Shown one piece after another: positions 46,401-56,853 of a stretch of 64,000 bases of DNA. The DNA is taken from NCBI GenBank assembly GCA_029532625.1, contig JARFXM010000009.1, positions 806,001-870,000 of the forward strand. The letters run 5' to 3'. Every line of letters starts with the position of its first letter. The stretch's first letter is position 1. The notes beneath the pieces were generated by a model. It worked only from the letters and a program-made list of their open reading frames with translations. It ran no database searches and was not told the DNA's origin. Source of the DNA: Lomentospora prolificans. Its lineage: Eukaryota; Ascomycota; Sordariomycetes; Microascales; Microascaceae. The position numbers and the translations under genes were made by a program.

Positions 46401-48473
46401 CCAGGCCAACCCAAAGAAATACACCATCTGACTTCTGGACCAGCTTGTGCATCAACGCTGGATGGCCCTCTTCGTCCAGGAGTAAATCTTTCTGGCGGGT
46501 TTCTAGGAATTTCTGGATATCAGGTTGTGTATCTTCGATGCCAATATGGTGCTGTAAAATCTGCTTCCCGAAAGAGGTAAAAAGCCTCTCTAGAGTAGAT
46601 AGAGGCCGAGAGCTAAATAGAACCCGGATGGGAATGCTAGACTCTAGTTTAAAAAGTAGCGGAAATAGTTTCTCGGGGTCCAGACACTCATCCAGACCGT
46701 CAATGATCCAATACTGCGGCGTCGTGAGCTTTAGGGGCAAGATACCACCTATAAACACCTTCCGCCAAATGATTCTCTCGTCATCTCTGTCGAACGCCAT
46801 TCCCACCTTCTGCATCGCAAGCAAAGCCTCACGGACCAATTGTTGACTCGCCGCCATTTGACACGCTATAGACAGCAAGAGGTTGCTTACGGTTTGCTTT
46901 GCGTTTTGGCCGTAACGAAAATAGTAATAGCAAGTGTCGCCTCCCAGCGCCTGGAGGTGTCTGATGAAATGTGTGGTGAGAATCGACTTGCCCACGCCCG
47001 GATGACCGGAGAGCCAGTACAGGAGCAATGGCTTCTCTTCGTTCGAGTCCCGCCACTGTGTAAAGGAGTCAAGGTTAACAACCCAGTCGCAGGTCCCTTC
47101 CGCCTTTCTCTCCTCTATCATGTCAAGATCGTCCACAGGGTTGTCTCTAATGTAAAGGAATTCCTCAATAGCGATCAACTGTTAGGCAGTCTCACTGGCC
47201 TGATGGATCGGCACTATAATCCTTGTTAGGGGAGATGAGCAAAGAACAAGCAGCAAAGCTGGCCTACATTCGCCCAGCACATCTTCCACCATCGTAATCA
47301 AGGCCTTGCGGATTAAGCGGTAGTTCTCGTCATGGGGGCTTTCGAACTTGCAAACGCCTCTATGATTAGCATTTAACGGGTAGACACTTTCAGATTTATG
47401 ACCTAAAGATTGTTACCACAATTCTGGGACACCTGTTCATCTGATCACGCACCTATGGCCGCGGAGTCCCTTTCAACAATCATGGTAGAATTAGGGCCAA
47501 TCTGCATCTTCAGAGTTTCATAGAAGGAACACAGCTCGAGGTCATCCGCATAAAACCGAAATTCGTCGTTTATGACAGATAGCGCAGACGAGTTTCTGTT
47601 GAGGTCTGTGATATACTGTTTCTGGCCTAGAACAGCAGTGGCCCGAAGGAAGTTGTTGAGAAACTTGGAGGAGTCACTGCTTCGATGCGGCGTGGCCAGG
47701 AATACCATGCCCTTGATGCGGTGTGCTAAAGCTTTAGCAGTAGGGTCTTGCCGAGCGAGGAGATATGCCTTTGGATTATAATTAGATCCCGTGCTTTAGG
47801 GTGCGTTTCGGCATTTACCTTCTTCATAACCAAGCCACCCATTGAGTGGCCGATGAGGACAATTGGGGTCTAAGAGGTCTTAGTGGTCACGACAGGCGTG
47901 GGATAAGAGCCAAAAGATACCTGCTCGCCCTTCCTTAGCTCGGGAGATGTAGCCATCTCCCCAAGGAGTGCCCGGCCAAAGTCATGGATATCCAGGACAG
48001 CATCCGCCTTGTCTCCCCAGTCACTATTGTAACCGAACGTATGTATCCTCGTGCCCTGGAGATCCGTGTCTTTCGGAATCCATGTTTGCGGCCAATAAAG
48101 TCGCAAGTCTTTACCCTTACACCAGGTCTTAACTGAGCCACCTCGGAGGCCATGAACAAAAATGAAGTCGATGAGAACAGTTGAAGGAGTATGCAATAAA
48201 CTCAGGCCGAGTGGTCCCCGTGAATCCTCTCCCGCAATGGAAGATGTTTCAGTGGGGCTTTTAAAGCTCAAGCTTTTGAACCTACCAAGGATGGAATGAG
48301 GTTCCGCCGCTGGGGGTGCCAATCTGGACGCGCTTGTGTCGCAAAGCTCATCTTGACTAGTGTTTCCGGCCGTGGGACCGGATTCGCTCCGGTGGACCTT
48401 GGCGCCGAGCTAGCCATGAGCAGCGGTTTCGACGCACTAAAGGGATGAAATATGCACTCACAGGTGATCTCAT
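43473..48473 (-). pseudogene. NLR-type gene: SesB-like esterase + NACHT + WD40, interrupted by a frameshift
   Basis: Read on the minus strand. Exons are 48473-48462 (4 codons), 48409-47921, 47869-47819, 47768-47453, 47402 to about 47270, then 47178-43473. The N-terminal alpha/beta-hydrolase effector has FVHGLRGGS and the nucleophile elbow GHSMGG (47851-47834). The NACHT NTPase follows, with Walker A GHPGVGKS (47007-46984) and Walker B IIDGLDEC (about 46711-46688). The C-terminal half is WD40-like (LRLWSLKGDLLW, GHVITWN, GRIGLWDFEKL). Full length would be near 1,560 residues. This matches fungal STAND/NLR receptors, in which the repeats sense a ligand and NACHT oligomerises to trigger the esterase, linked to incompatibility and cell death. 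In the coding strand an A8 run (45824-45817) puts NACHT and WD40 parts in different frames; seven A would join them. The 47270/47179 exon joint is also not solvable in phase. It may be an assembly error, an inactive allele or a true pseudogene. Confidence 0.8.
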
Positions 48474-49489
48474 CTCCCACTTCTTCCGAATAGAGTGTGC
48501 TAACCGGGGTATATTGATCAAGGCTTTCCACAAAGCAGACGAAATATGGAGAGGGGGGGGGTGGAGGAGAATAAGCGACGGGCTCTGTCCGCCTCAAGTT
48601 CATGCCGCGACGTCCGCATGCGCCCTCTGGCTTCTGCTCGCAGCCTTGTGCGGGGTCTTGGCCCCACAAAGCATCGCACCAGGTGAACTGCATCCCGATG
48701 GCTATGCTGGTCGACTGTATTGTTCCCAATGCATGCTCGTTCCCAAACTACGAGAAGCGCTACTGGTTGCCTCGAACTCCTAATTCAAGCGAAGTTGCGG
48801 GCGTCACTTCGCTGTATTTGTATCAAGTAATTCCCGAAAACCGAACTGGTTTAGTGCACCTTCCTTGCGCGTGCCCATCCCGTCGTGGCTTTCCCAATTG
48901 GAGCATCGCCGGCTTATCTAACTAGCTCGAGGGAAGAAGGAACGACGCAGCCGGAATCCGCATCTCCCATGATACTCTGTCGGTGTCGAGTTCGGTATAG
49001 AGTTCAACCGACTCCGGGTCCCCTCCGGTTAAACTCGAACGTCCACTAGAGGGAGCAGTAGTCGGCCCGCAGGCATATTTTTAACAGCAAGAGAAGCACA
49101 GCTAGTCCCGCACTAGCTAGAATTGCGACGCACGTCGCACTGGAGTCACCGGCGAGCGCAACTTGCCGGCATTTGTGGAGAACTTGGGCCGGTTAGTGCA
49201 ACGCTGCGCCAGGGCGGAACCAAGGCCCCGTAGGCCGACGTGGGATGTTGCCATGGGCGGCGGGGTTCCTGGAGCTATGTGACCTTGTTTTACCCCGCCA
49301 TCCACTCTTCCACCTTTTCAAGATTGCTTTCGGCTTCCTTTGTGGTTTGGTTCCTCAGCTTTGGTTCTATAACTACTCGACTATTTCCCCTGGATCGGAG
49401 CGTCCTGCAGATATCGCGACTCATCTATACAGAGTAAAATCAAGCATAAAACGAAACTATACACCTCAATCTACCCTACTCCCGCAAAC
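48474..49489. other. Divergent intergenic region, NLR gene / xylose dehydrogenase
   Basis: About 1 kb between divergent starts, with a G9-like run near 48552. No gene seen. The longest frame here (minus, 48268-48729) overlaps NLR exon 2 in another frame and has no ATG at its nominal start. Confidence 0.5.
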
Positions 49490-50841
49490 ATGGCTTCCGG
49501 AGCTCCTCACACCACTAGGTGGGGTATCATGGCCACCGGCTGGATCGCTGAGGGTACGATGCCGGCCTCTCTCAATCATCCCCAACTATTCAATGCGCCC
49601 CATGATACTCCAAACGCATACTAACCCATCACCTCCAGTCTTCTCCCGCGATCTACTTACCAACCCGGCCTCCCGCTCTGTCCAAGACGTCGCTCACACC
49701 ATCGCGGCCGTCGCCTCCCTCCAGGGCCCCTCGCGCGCCGCCGAATTCATCAAGAAGATCGACGGCCCCGCCTCCGCCGCCACCTACGGCACGTACGCCG
49801 AGCTCGTGGCCGACCCCAACGTCGACATCGTCTACGTCGCAACCCCGCACAGCCACCACTTCCAGAACGCCATGCTCGCCCTCGAGGCCGGCAAGAACGT
49901 GCTCTGCGAGAAGGCTCTGACCGTCACCGAGTCGCAGTCCCGCAAACTCGTTGAGAAGGCCAAGGAGAAGAACCTCTTCTTCATGGAGGCCGTGTGGACC
50001 AGGTATCATCCCTGGAGCGTCAAGATTCGTGAGCTCGTCAAGTCGGGCGCCATTGGCGAGGTCCACAGGGTTATTGGTGAGTAGCCTCCATGAGCTACTT
50101 AAAATCAAATGCGTCCCGGATTCGGAGTAGCAAAGGTGACAATAACTAACTCTCTATATTATAGCTGATCTGTCAATCGCCGACGCCAAGGATGACGGCA
50201 CTCTCACTTTCCCTGACACCCACCGCATGGTCAACACCGACCTCGCCGGCGGCGCCCTCCTCGACCTCGGCATCTACTCCCTCACCTGGGTCTTCCAGAT
50301 CCTCTACCACCTCCAACCCGAGGAGAAGAAGGAAGCGCCTCAAGTCCTTGCCGCCGTTTCCAAGTACAGAACCGGCGCTGACGACCTCACCTCCATCATC
50401 ACCCACTTCCCCAACAATAAGTCCACCGGTATCGCTCTCACCTCCCTCCGCATCGGTTCCGACCCCGACGGCTCCAACAGTGGCGGCCCCTCCATCCGCA
50501 TCCAGGGCACCAAGGGTGAGATCGGTGTCATCGGTTCCGCCTACCGACCCCTAAAGTACCAGGTCATCAAGAAGGGCGGCGGCGTCGAGTCTTTTGACTG
50601 CGTCGTTCCCAAGGACGAGGCGCGTGACTGGGGCCACGGCATGTTCTGGGAGGCCGACGAGTGCGCCAGGTGCCTCCGGGACGGCAAGAAGCAGAGCGAC
50701 TCCATGCCGTGGGAAGAGAGCTTGGTCATCATGAGGGTCATGGAGGAGGTCCTCAAAGCAGGGGACGTGAAGTATCCCGAGCTCATCACGACGGATGTCT
50801 TTGATCCGCAGAGCCCGCTTAACGTGGGTGGGAAGGCATAA
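49490..50841 (+). CDS. xyd1: NADP-dependent D-xylose dehydrogenase-like oxidoreductase (GFO/IDH/MocA family)
   Basis: Exons are 49490-49553, 49640-50077 and 50165-50841, giving 392 residues. The N-terminal Rossmann fold starts WGIMATGWIAE and continues with DIVYVATPHSHHF and GKNVLCEKALT, the family's EKP-like motif carrying the catalytic Lys. MEAVWTRYHP follows, then the C-terminal alpha/beta domain with DLAGGALLDLGIY, RIQGTKGEI and GHGMFWEADECARCLRDGK. From memory it is strongly similar to Trichoderma Xyd1, which oxidises D-xylose to xylonate; the wider group also includes dihydrodiol dehydrogenases. Introns (86 and 87 bp) both interrupt in phase 1, with ACTAACC and AACTAACTC branch sites. 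Codon usage is strongly C-ending, suggesting high expression. Cytosolic; no signal peptide. Confidence 0.9.
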
Positions 50842-50897
50842 GAAGGTGCAGGGGCGAAGAGGTAACCAGGGTTCGTGAGAAGCGAAAAGGGAAAGAA

Positions 50898-50910
50898 GGG
50901 GGGGGGGGGG
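50898..50910. repeat. G13 homopolymer
   Basis: Thirteen consecutive G shortly after the stop codon of the dehydrogenase gene. Such runs are prone to sequencing-length errors. Confidence 0.9.
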
Positions 50911-53056
50911 AAGGGGGTGTAAAAGGAAGAAAGGAAAGTCAAAACGGAAGAAGGTCTAGTTCAGTCTACGGGAAGTGTTAAAAAAGATGAACTTACTCGC
51001 GTCGTATGTTTGTATCAGTGCTGGGATGAACCGTGGCGATGCTAGAACGTGTAGAGCCGAGGCCTTGCCCCGGGCGTCGCGAACTCACATCCGAGACTTG
51101 AAGTTGCGGCGACAGGCCAATTCCGGGTATCATCATGGGTGTAGACTATGCGAATGATGCCGATATGCTACACCTCAGAGGCCCAGCTCAACAAGCGAAA
51201 GCAGCATCGTGACATGTCCCTGGTCTCAGCGAACAAAGCCTCGGTGGCCCCATTAAGATCACGTCTAAGATGCACCTCGCAACCACAACAAAAGGGTCTG
51301 TCCTCCACCCCGCCTTCGTTAAACAAGAAACGAAACCGCCGTTGATGAACTCGATCATCGCCAACAAATGAGAAAACAAAGTCCAAGCAAATCTTCCAAA
51401 CGAACCGAGCTTCACGGAAAACCGGTTTCCACAGGACGGCATCTACGGACATCGCGATCTCGGTTAACCCAGAGGAAGGAGAACCACAGGAAATCGAGAG
51501 ACCAATTACGTTTCTTATCCTTGATCCCCCCTCCCACTTTTCTCTCATCGTGGGGGCGCTATTCTTCTTAAGGAGGGAGGATCATCCTCGCTTCTTCAGT
51601 AATTTACTTTGACTTCTTCTTGCATTTCACAGCTTGCAGATTGTGAGGTAGCAGCTCTGGTAGCGAGATAATGCCGCGCCCGGAACCGGGCAACTCTTTC
51701 CTCTCCATATCGAGGTGTGTGTGTGCGGGTGGGAATGCAAAAGAGAAGCAATGTCTGGAGAAAGGGCCCACAGCAGCGTTTATGGTTTTTTCAAATTCCC
51801 GCAGAAAATCATTTGCTGTCCCGCGTGATCGAGGAGGATCTCCAGTTTCTCCTTTTGCACTCCTGGGTCTCTTATTTCCAAGGCCCTTGCTTTCGCGTAT
51901 GTGTATGAGCTTTTTTAGCGACTCGCCGAGACGGGCAGAAAAGGCAGATGGGGAGGCGATCAGTGCTGAGGGACGGGGAACTCTGGGGCGTGCAACTCCG
52001 AAAAAGAATAATTAATCAATGCCTTGTATGCATCGGGGTGATCAAAAGCAATGTACTGTACAAAGTTGAACTCTGAAGCAATTTATTATAGGAATTAATG
52101 GGGCGTGTGCACAAGTTGGGTGATCGTTTTGCAATTCGCGGGATCGTCAAAATCGTTTCAAAACGAGAGCTCCAAGAATAAATGATGACAATAATAAAAC
52201 AGAAGACCCTTCGCGCATCCAGGGCGGCACATAACGCTGCAACTCTGCAGGTGTGCCCTACACATCGAAGAGAGTCGGATCGTCCTGTTAAGGAGACGAG
52301 GTGGCCTGAATAGGCTCATTTGTTGGTATACGGTTATCCTACCTAAAACCGAGAAACGCTCAAGCCTGGATAGGTGCGATCAGCCTTGGCGGAATACTTA
52401 GCCGAATCGCTTCGCCTTCGGTTCGGGTAGAAGCCACTGACGACATCAAGTGCCTGTTCCTTTTCGGCAAAAAAGTCGTACCGTCATGGATCATGGATGT
52501 TGCAAAAACGAGGGGCCAGCTGCAGAAGAGCGACCGATGAAAGCAGGCATCGAGGGCCCAAATGATTCCTCTGGCAGCCTGGAGTGTTGTATTAGAATCG
52601 ACAGATGCTTCTCGTCACGTAACATCGCATGGTGTCCAGCAGGGATTGCGAAACGGCATCGATGGACTCTGTAATAATAGTAGTATCCAGCGCCGAACGC
52701 TACGGGGTCATGCTGTCACTTATCAGCATTAGGATGAACACGTTGCCTCGAACTGGAGTGGATGGACTCTGCCCTCGTCTCGTCTTGGCGCACTTGGGGA
52801 AGAAAGAGATCTAGTGTACTAGGCAACAGGCATAGATGGGCTCAATAGCCAGCAGCCAAGCAAAGGGAGAGATCAGGCACAGGCAGAAGGCACACACCAC
52901 GTACCCGGACTGGGGATGGCTTCACTCGACGTCGCCCCTGGACGCGGCCAAAATTCATCCGGTTCCCCTTCCCCTGGCTCAGCGCACTGGCATGCCCTTG
53001 CCTGAATTGAACTGCCAGCGCGAGAGCCGCCTAGGACGGAAGTAGTCGTCTGGTTT

Positions 53057-53069
53057 CCCCCCCCCCCCC
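53057..53069. repeat. C13 homopolymer
   Basis: Thirteen consecutive C in intergenic sequence, with the same caution on length. Confidence 0.9.
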
Positions 53070-53354
53070 TTTAACAATGCGTTCATGCGATCACTGCTCT
53101 TTAGAGGCGGCCAGCGGCAAACAATATCGATAAAGTGATGGTGCCTTTGTCCAAGCCCGCACTGATTGATGTGACGGTTTGGTCGATATCAAATTGTTTT
53201 TGTGATGGGTAGAGGGCACAAGTGATGGTGCATGCCTGCTGTACGACCAATGAGCCATCGGTTCCGGTTCAAGATTTAATAGGTTGCAGGCCGGTACCAC
53301 TGTATCCTCATGCCCCTCCTGTGCTGGCTGGCTCCCTATTTCGGGTCTTTGGCA

Positions 53355-53500
53355 GCCAGGCTGGCTGGCTGTAAACGATGTCGGGAACAGGCCAGGCGAG
53401 TTCGAGCACTGGGTTACAGTGACCTTGAACCCGTAATCCAGGATCCAGGAAGCTGGGCCAGGCCCTGCGTTAGCCGATTACAGCCAGCTGGCCAGCCAGG
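53355..53500. repeat. Imperfect inverted repeat, about 20-bp arms, ~100-bp spacer
   Basis: The left arm, CCAGGCTGGCTGGCTGTAA-like at 53355-53374, is matched by a right arm at 53478-53500 reading TTACAGCCAGCTGGCCAGCC. The right arm carries a few extra bases. Transcribed RNA could fold into a long hairpin; no gene is associated. Confidence 0.6.
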
Positions 53501-54740
53501 TCACGTTCACAGCCCGCCCCTTGAGTGAGCAGTGTTCCTGCTCACCGCCTAGTTTTCCATTAATCCGTCAAATGATGGACCCATAGATCAACCATGGCTT
53601 CATCCGTTGCTAGAATCTTACCCTGCTCTGTGGTGCGGTGGATCGGTGGTACTGCCAGCCACGCCAGGCATCTTCCGGTGCACTAATGGCCGGTTCCATT
53701 CGATGCCACAGAATGGTTCGAGAGGGCTTCTGAGGTGGGCAAATCAGCAGCACCAGATTTTATCGGATCGGAGTTGCACCAAGCAAGCCCAACCCTGCTA
53801 GAAGGCCCAAACCAGGAACAGCTGGAGTAAGAGCCACATCTTCTTTGGTACACACCCGGCACAAAGATGTTGTTCAAAACGGAAACGATCATCGATACCT
53901 CCTCCACCAAACACAAGCCCCCAACTCCCACCAGCACGACGTGGCCTTGTACCCGCCTCAACGAACAACTGTACATCAATCAATGGATGCGGCCCCGGTG
54001 CCCCATCCTGTCGCCTCCTGGTTATGCCAATCAAGGACGGCGGCCGTCACCGAGCAGAACAGTCGAGCAGTTTATCCTTGGGAATCAGGCTTGACGGTTC
54101 CTGGCTCCCAGTATTAACCCCCTCTGGTTGCGCCACAAAACCGCCAAACTGCCAGCCTCTGACCAGAAACCCGACGCATTCGGGCGCACCCAGTTGTGCC
54201 TCAAACCTTATTTCAAACGTCGCTCCAAATCCGTCCGTCGTTTCCAGGTTTTTGACTTGTGCTGGCCCCATCCCAGCGGCCCCCCCCACGTTGTAATTAT
54301 CTCCCTCGGAATTTAGCCCCATAGCCTCGTGTGATTTCCGACTGCTCCTCTCCGCCAACACTCTTGCGTTCACACCGTTACTTTGGGCGATTTGCCCTCT
54401 TGGAAAGCCTTTATGCCATTCTCCTCCATTTCCATGGTAGCCGCGCTTTTCTTCTGTCATGAGCCGTTCATGCCGTATTTCGAATGGGAGGACCGACCCG
54501 CTGCGATTAGGAAGCATCGTGCCTAAACAACCTGATTATGCCATCAGGACCATCGTAAAACATTTGGGCTCCAAAACCCTTGCCTCGCACAAAATAGCCC
54601 GAGCAAATTAATCACATCACCCATTCTGCTCCCCAAACCAAACCCCATCCCCCGTCGGGAAGAACACCCCCCTCAAGCCACATCACCCACACATATTACC
54701 GGAAAACGAAACCACCAAGGGAGCCGATTTTTAAAGAAAA

Positions 54741-55595
54741 ATGGGTACCTCCTCCCCCCTGCCACCGCCACAGACCTCCCTTAGGCCCGAGCCCGGGCCC
54801 GATCCCGAACCGGCCATGGCTGTTCCCGAACTCATCCAACCCCCGGTCCCCGACAATCCCGCAACCACAGCCACAACCAAACCCCAATCTTCAAACCAAC
54901 CCCCAGCAGGGGACCCGGATCACTACGAACAGACCCACGTCCACTCTGTCTATGAGTCCATAGCCTCTCACTTCAGCCAGACCCGCCACAAGCCTTGGCC
55001 CTTCGTCTCCTCCTTCCTGCACTCCCTCCCGCCCGGCTCTCTAGGCCTCGACGTCGGCTGCGGGAACGGCAAGTACATCGCCGTGAACCCTAATCTCACC
55101 ATCCTCGCTTCCGATCGCAGCGCTTCCCTGTGTCGCTTGGCCCGCGAGAACACCAATGCTGACCCCGCGACGAGGCCCAACGCCGGCGCGGACGTGTGCG
55201 TGGCCGACTCATTGGCGTTGCCGTTTCGTCCCGGGTGCGCGGATTTCGTTATTTGCATCGCCGTCGTGCATCACTTTAGCACTCCGGAGAGGCGGAGGGA
55301 AGCTATTGCTAAGCTCCTCGAGTGTGTCAGGCCCGGCGGGAAGGTGCTCGTCTACGTATGGGCCCTGGAGCAGCGAGCGAGCCGTAGAGGCTGGGATGAA
55401 GGTGGCGAACAGGATTTGCTTGTGCCGTGGGTCATGAGAAGCAAGAAGGGTTCTAGTGACACTGATGAGACTTACCAGAGATACTACCACTTATACCGCA
55501 AGGGTGAACTGGAGGAGGACGTTGCTGCCGCAGGGGGTCAGGTACTGGATACAGGCTACGAAAAGGATAATTGGTGGGTGGTATGTACGAGATAA
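54741..55595 (+). CDS. trm9: tRNA (carboxymethyluridine-34) methyltransferase TRM9
   Basis: A single exon of 284 residues. Trm9 with Trm112 performs the last methylation to mcm5U/mcm5s2U on wobble U34, using S-adenosylmethionine, in the cytoplasm. The conserved block HVHSVYESIASHFSQTRHKPWP (about 66-87) leads to SAM motif I LDVGCGNGKY (103-112), ASDRS (123-127), VADSLALPF (154-162) and VVHHFST (175-181). The typical Trm9 C-terminus follows: VYVWALEQ (204-211), DLLVPWV (225-231), RYYHLYRKGEL (247-257) and DNWWVV (276-281). A Pro/Thr-rich N-terminal extension of about 60 residues is not part of the core and is likely disordered. The ATG at 54741 is the first in frame. ABH8 shares this domain, but no RRM or AlkB part is present. 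Confidence 0.95.
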   Translation: MGTSSPLPPPQTSLRPEPGPDPEPAMAVPELIQPPVPDNPATTATTKPQSSNQPPAGDPDHYEQTHVHSVYESIASHFSQTRHKPWPFVSSFLHSLPPGSLGLDVGCGNGKYIAVNPNLTILASDRSASLCRLARENTNADPATRPNAGADVCVADSLALPFRPGCADFVICIAVVHHFSTPERRREAIAKLLECVRPGGKVLVYVWALEQRASRRGWDEGGEQDLLVPWVMRSKKGSSDTDETYQRYYHLYRKGELEEDVAAAGGQVLDTGYEKDNWWVVCTR

Positions 55596-56853
55596 GAGTG
55601 AGGACAGCACAATAGAAACCAAAAGCACCGGCCCGAAAGCGTTCAACGGGCATCAAATTTAGGGTTGAACTCTGTAACTCGCCTTAGACTGCTTAACGGC
55701 CAATACTGTATCATGAATGAGAGTGAGTTAAATGCGTCTAGCTTTCCATCAATGATGCCATCTATCTAAACTATCTAGCTACCTCTGCCATTCACACACC
55801 CTATTTTTCTTCCTTCCTCTCATCCAATTTTTGAGATAATCCAACCCGGCCTGCTCATCACACGTCTCGCCCCTGGTTTTTTATTTCTTCAATTTTTTTC
55901 CCTTGGAACGCTGAACTGAACGCGGAACGGAAGGCAGAGACTGAGCGCGTGTCCGTATGTCGGTATGCGAAAGTAAAATCCGCCGCAATCGATTCGAAAC
56001 AAGGAAGAAAAATAAATGCGAAAATAAAGTAAAATATAACAATCGAAGTAAACAGGCAATACGCATAGGTATTGGGCGTTAGAAGCAATATTAAAAGAAA
56101 GATAACAAGCAAGGGATCCAAACGGAGTGACGAAGAAGAAATTGAAGAAAAAGCCAAAGAGAAAAACTGGGAAGAAAACGCAGATATCCATCAAACATGT
56201 TCCTCCATCAATCATCAATTCCTCCCGTTCCCCGTAAAGGGGTTTACATTAGTTCCGCGCGTACATGATGTGTCAAAGTTGCCGTCTTTTCGTTCCAGCA
56301 ACCGCAGTCGTAGGCCCGATCTGTTATGCCAACCAAACTCCTTGGTGCTACCAGTCAAATGCACAAAATAACCTTTTACCAGAAACCAGACCCAAGACCC
56401 ATGTTCCCCGTGGAGGAGAAATCCCCCAGTCACCGGGCCTTTTCGCCCGTGACGTCCCGAACTCTTCGCCAAGCCCTCCCGAAAATGGATGTTACCAGAT
56501 CGTCTTTTCCATATATTTCCAGCTCATCGGTGCAACCGTTCTTCCGACTCTGCTCTTGAAATCATGTTGCCCTCCTTGTAGCACCAGACTTTGCTCACCA
56601 TGAAGTACAAGGTTGCCGGGGGTCTGGTTGATGGTGAAATGTTGCCAGAACGCTTCAAACCTTCATAATAGTCTAAATGCAGTGAATTGTAATGGGCTCT
56701 CTATTGTCCGCCTCATTCCAGGTAAAACCGACTCCAAAAGCGCCTAGTCGTTGCGTCAATAGCGTCGTTAAGTGGAACTCTAAAACCCTTCGTTTCCTTG
56801 AGGCCTCCGGGGAAACCCAGAGGGTTGATATTTCCCGTCCAGCGCCACTATAT
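55596..56853. other. Convergent intergenic region, TRM9 / Myb gene
   Basis: About 1.26 kb between two 3' ends, with A/T-rich sequence near 55800-56150. No gene seen. Confidence 0.55.

Larger units (their letters stand above)
50842..54740. other. 3.9 kb intergenic region without a recognised gene
   Basis: It contains a G13 run (50898-50910), a short GT repeat near 51715-51726, a C13 run (53057-53069) and an imperfect inverted repeat (53355-53374 and 53478-53500). Short frames on both strands, including a minus 156-codon frame at 54047-54517, lack family features. Base composition is not markedly A/T-rich, so it is not typical RIP-decayed transposon sequence. Confidence 0.5.

Noticed and set aside
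48268..48729. Minus-strand 153-codon frame at the NLR 5' end
   Set aside because: It is a different frame from the esterase coding frame, starts with TTG, and ends inside NLR exon 2.
54047..54517. Minus-strand 156-codon frame with an ATG
   Set aside because: Gly/Glu-rich without domain, signal or splice context. Probably chance.
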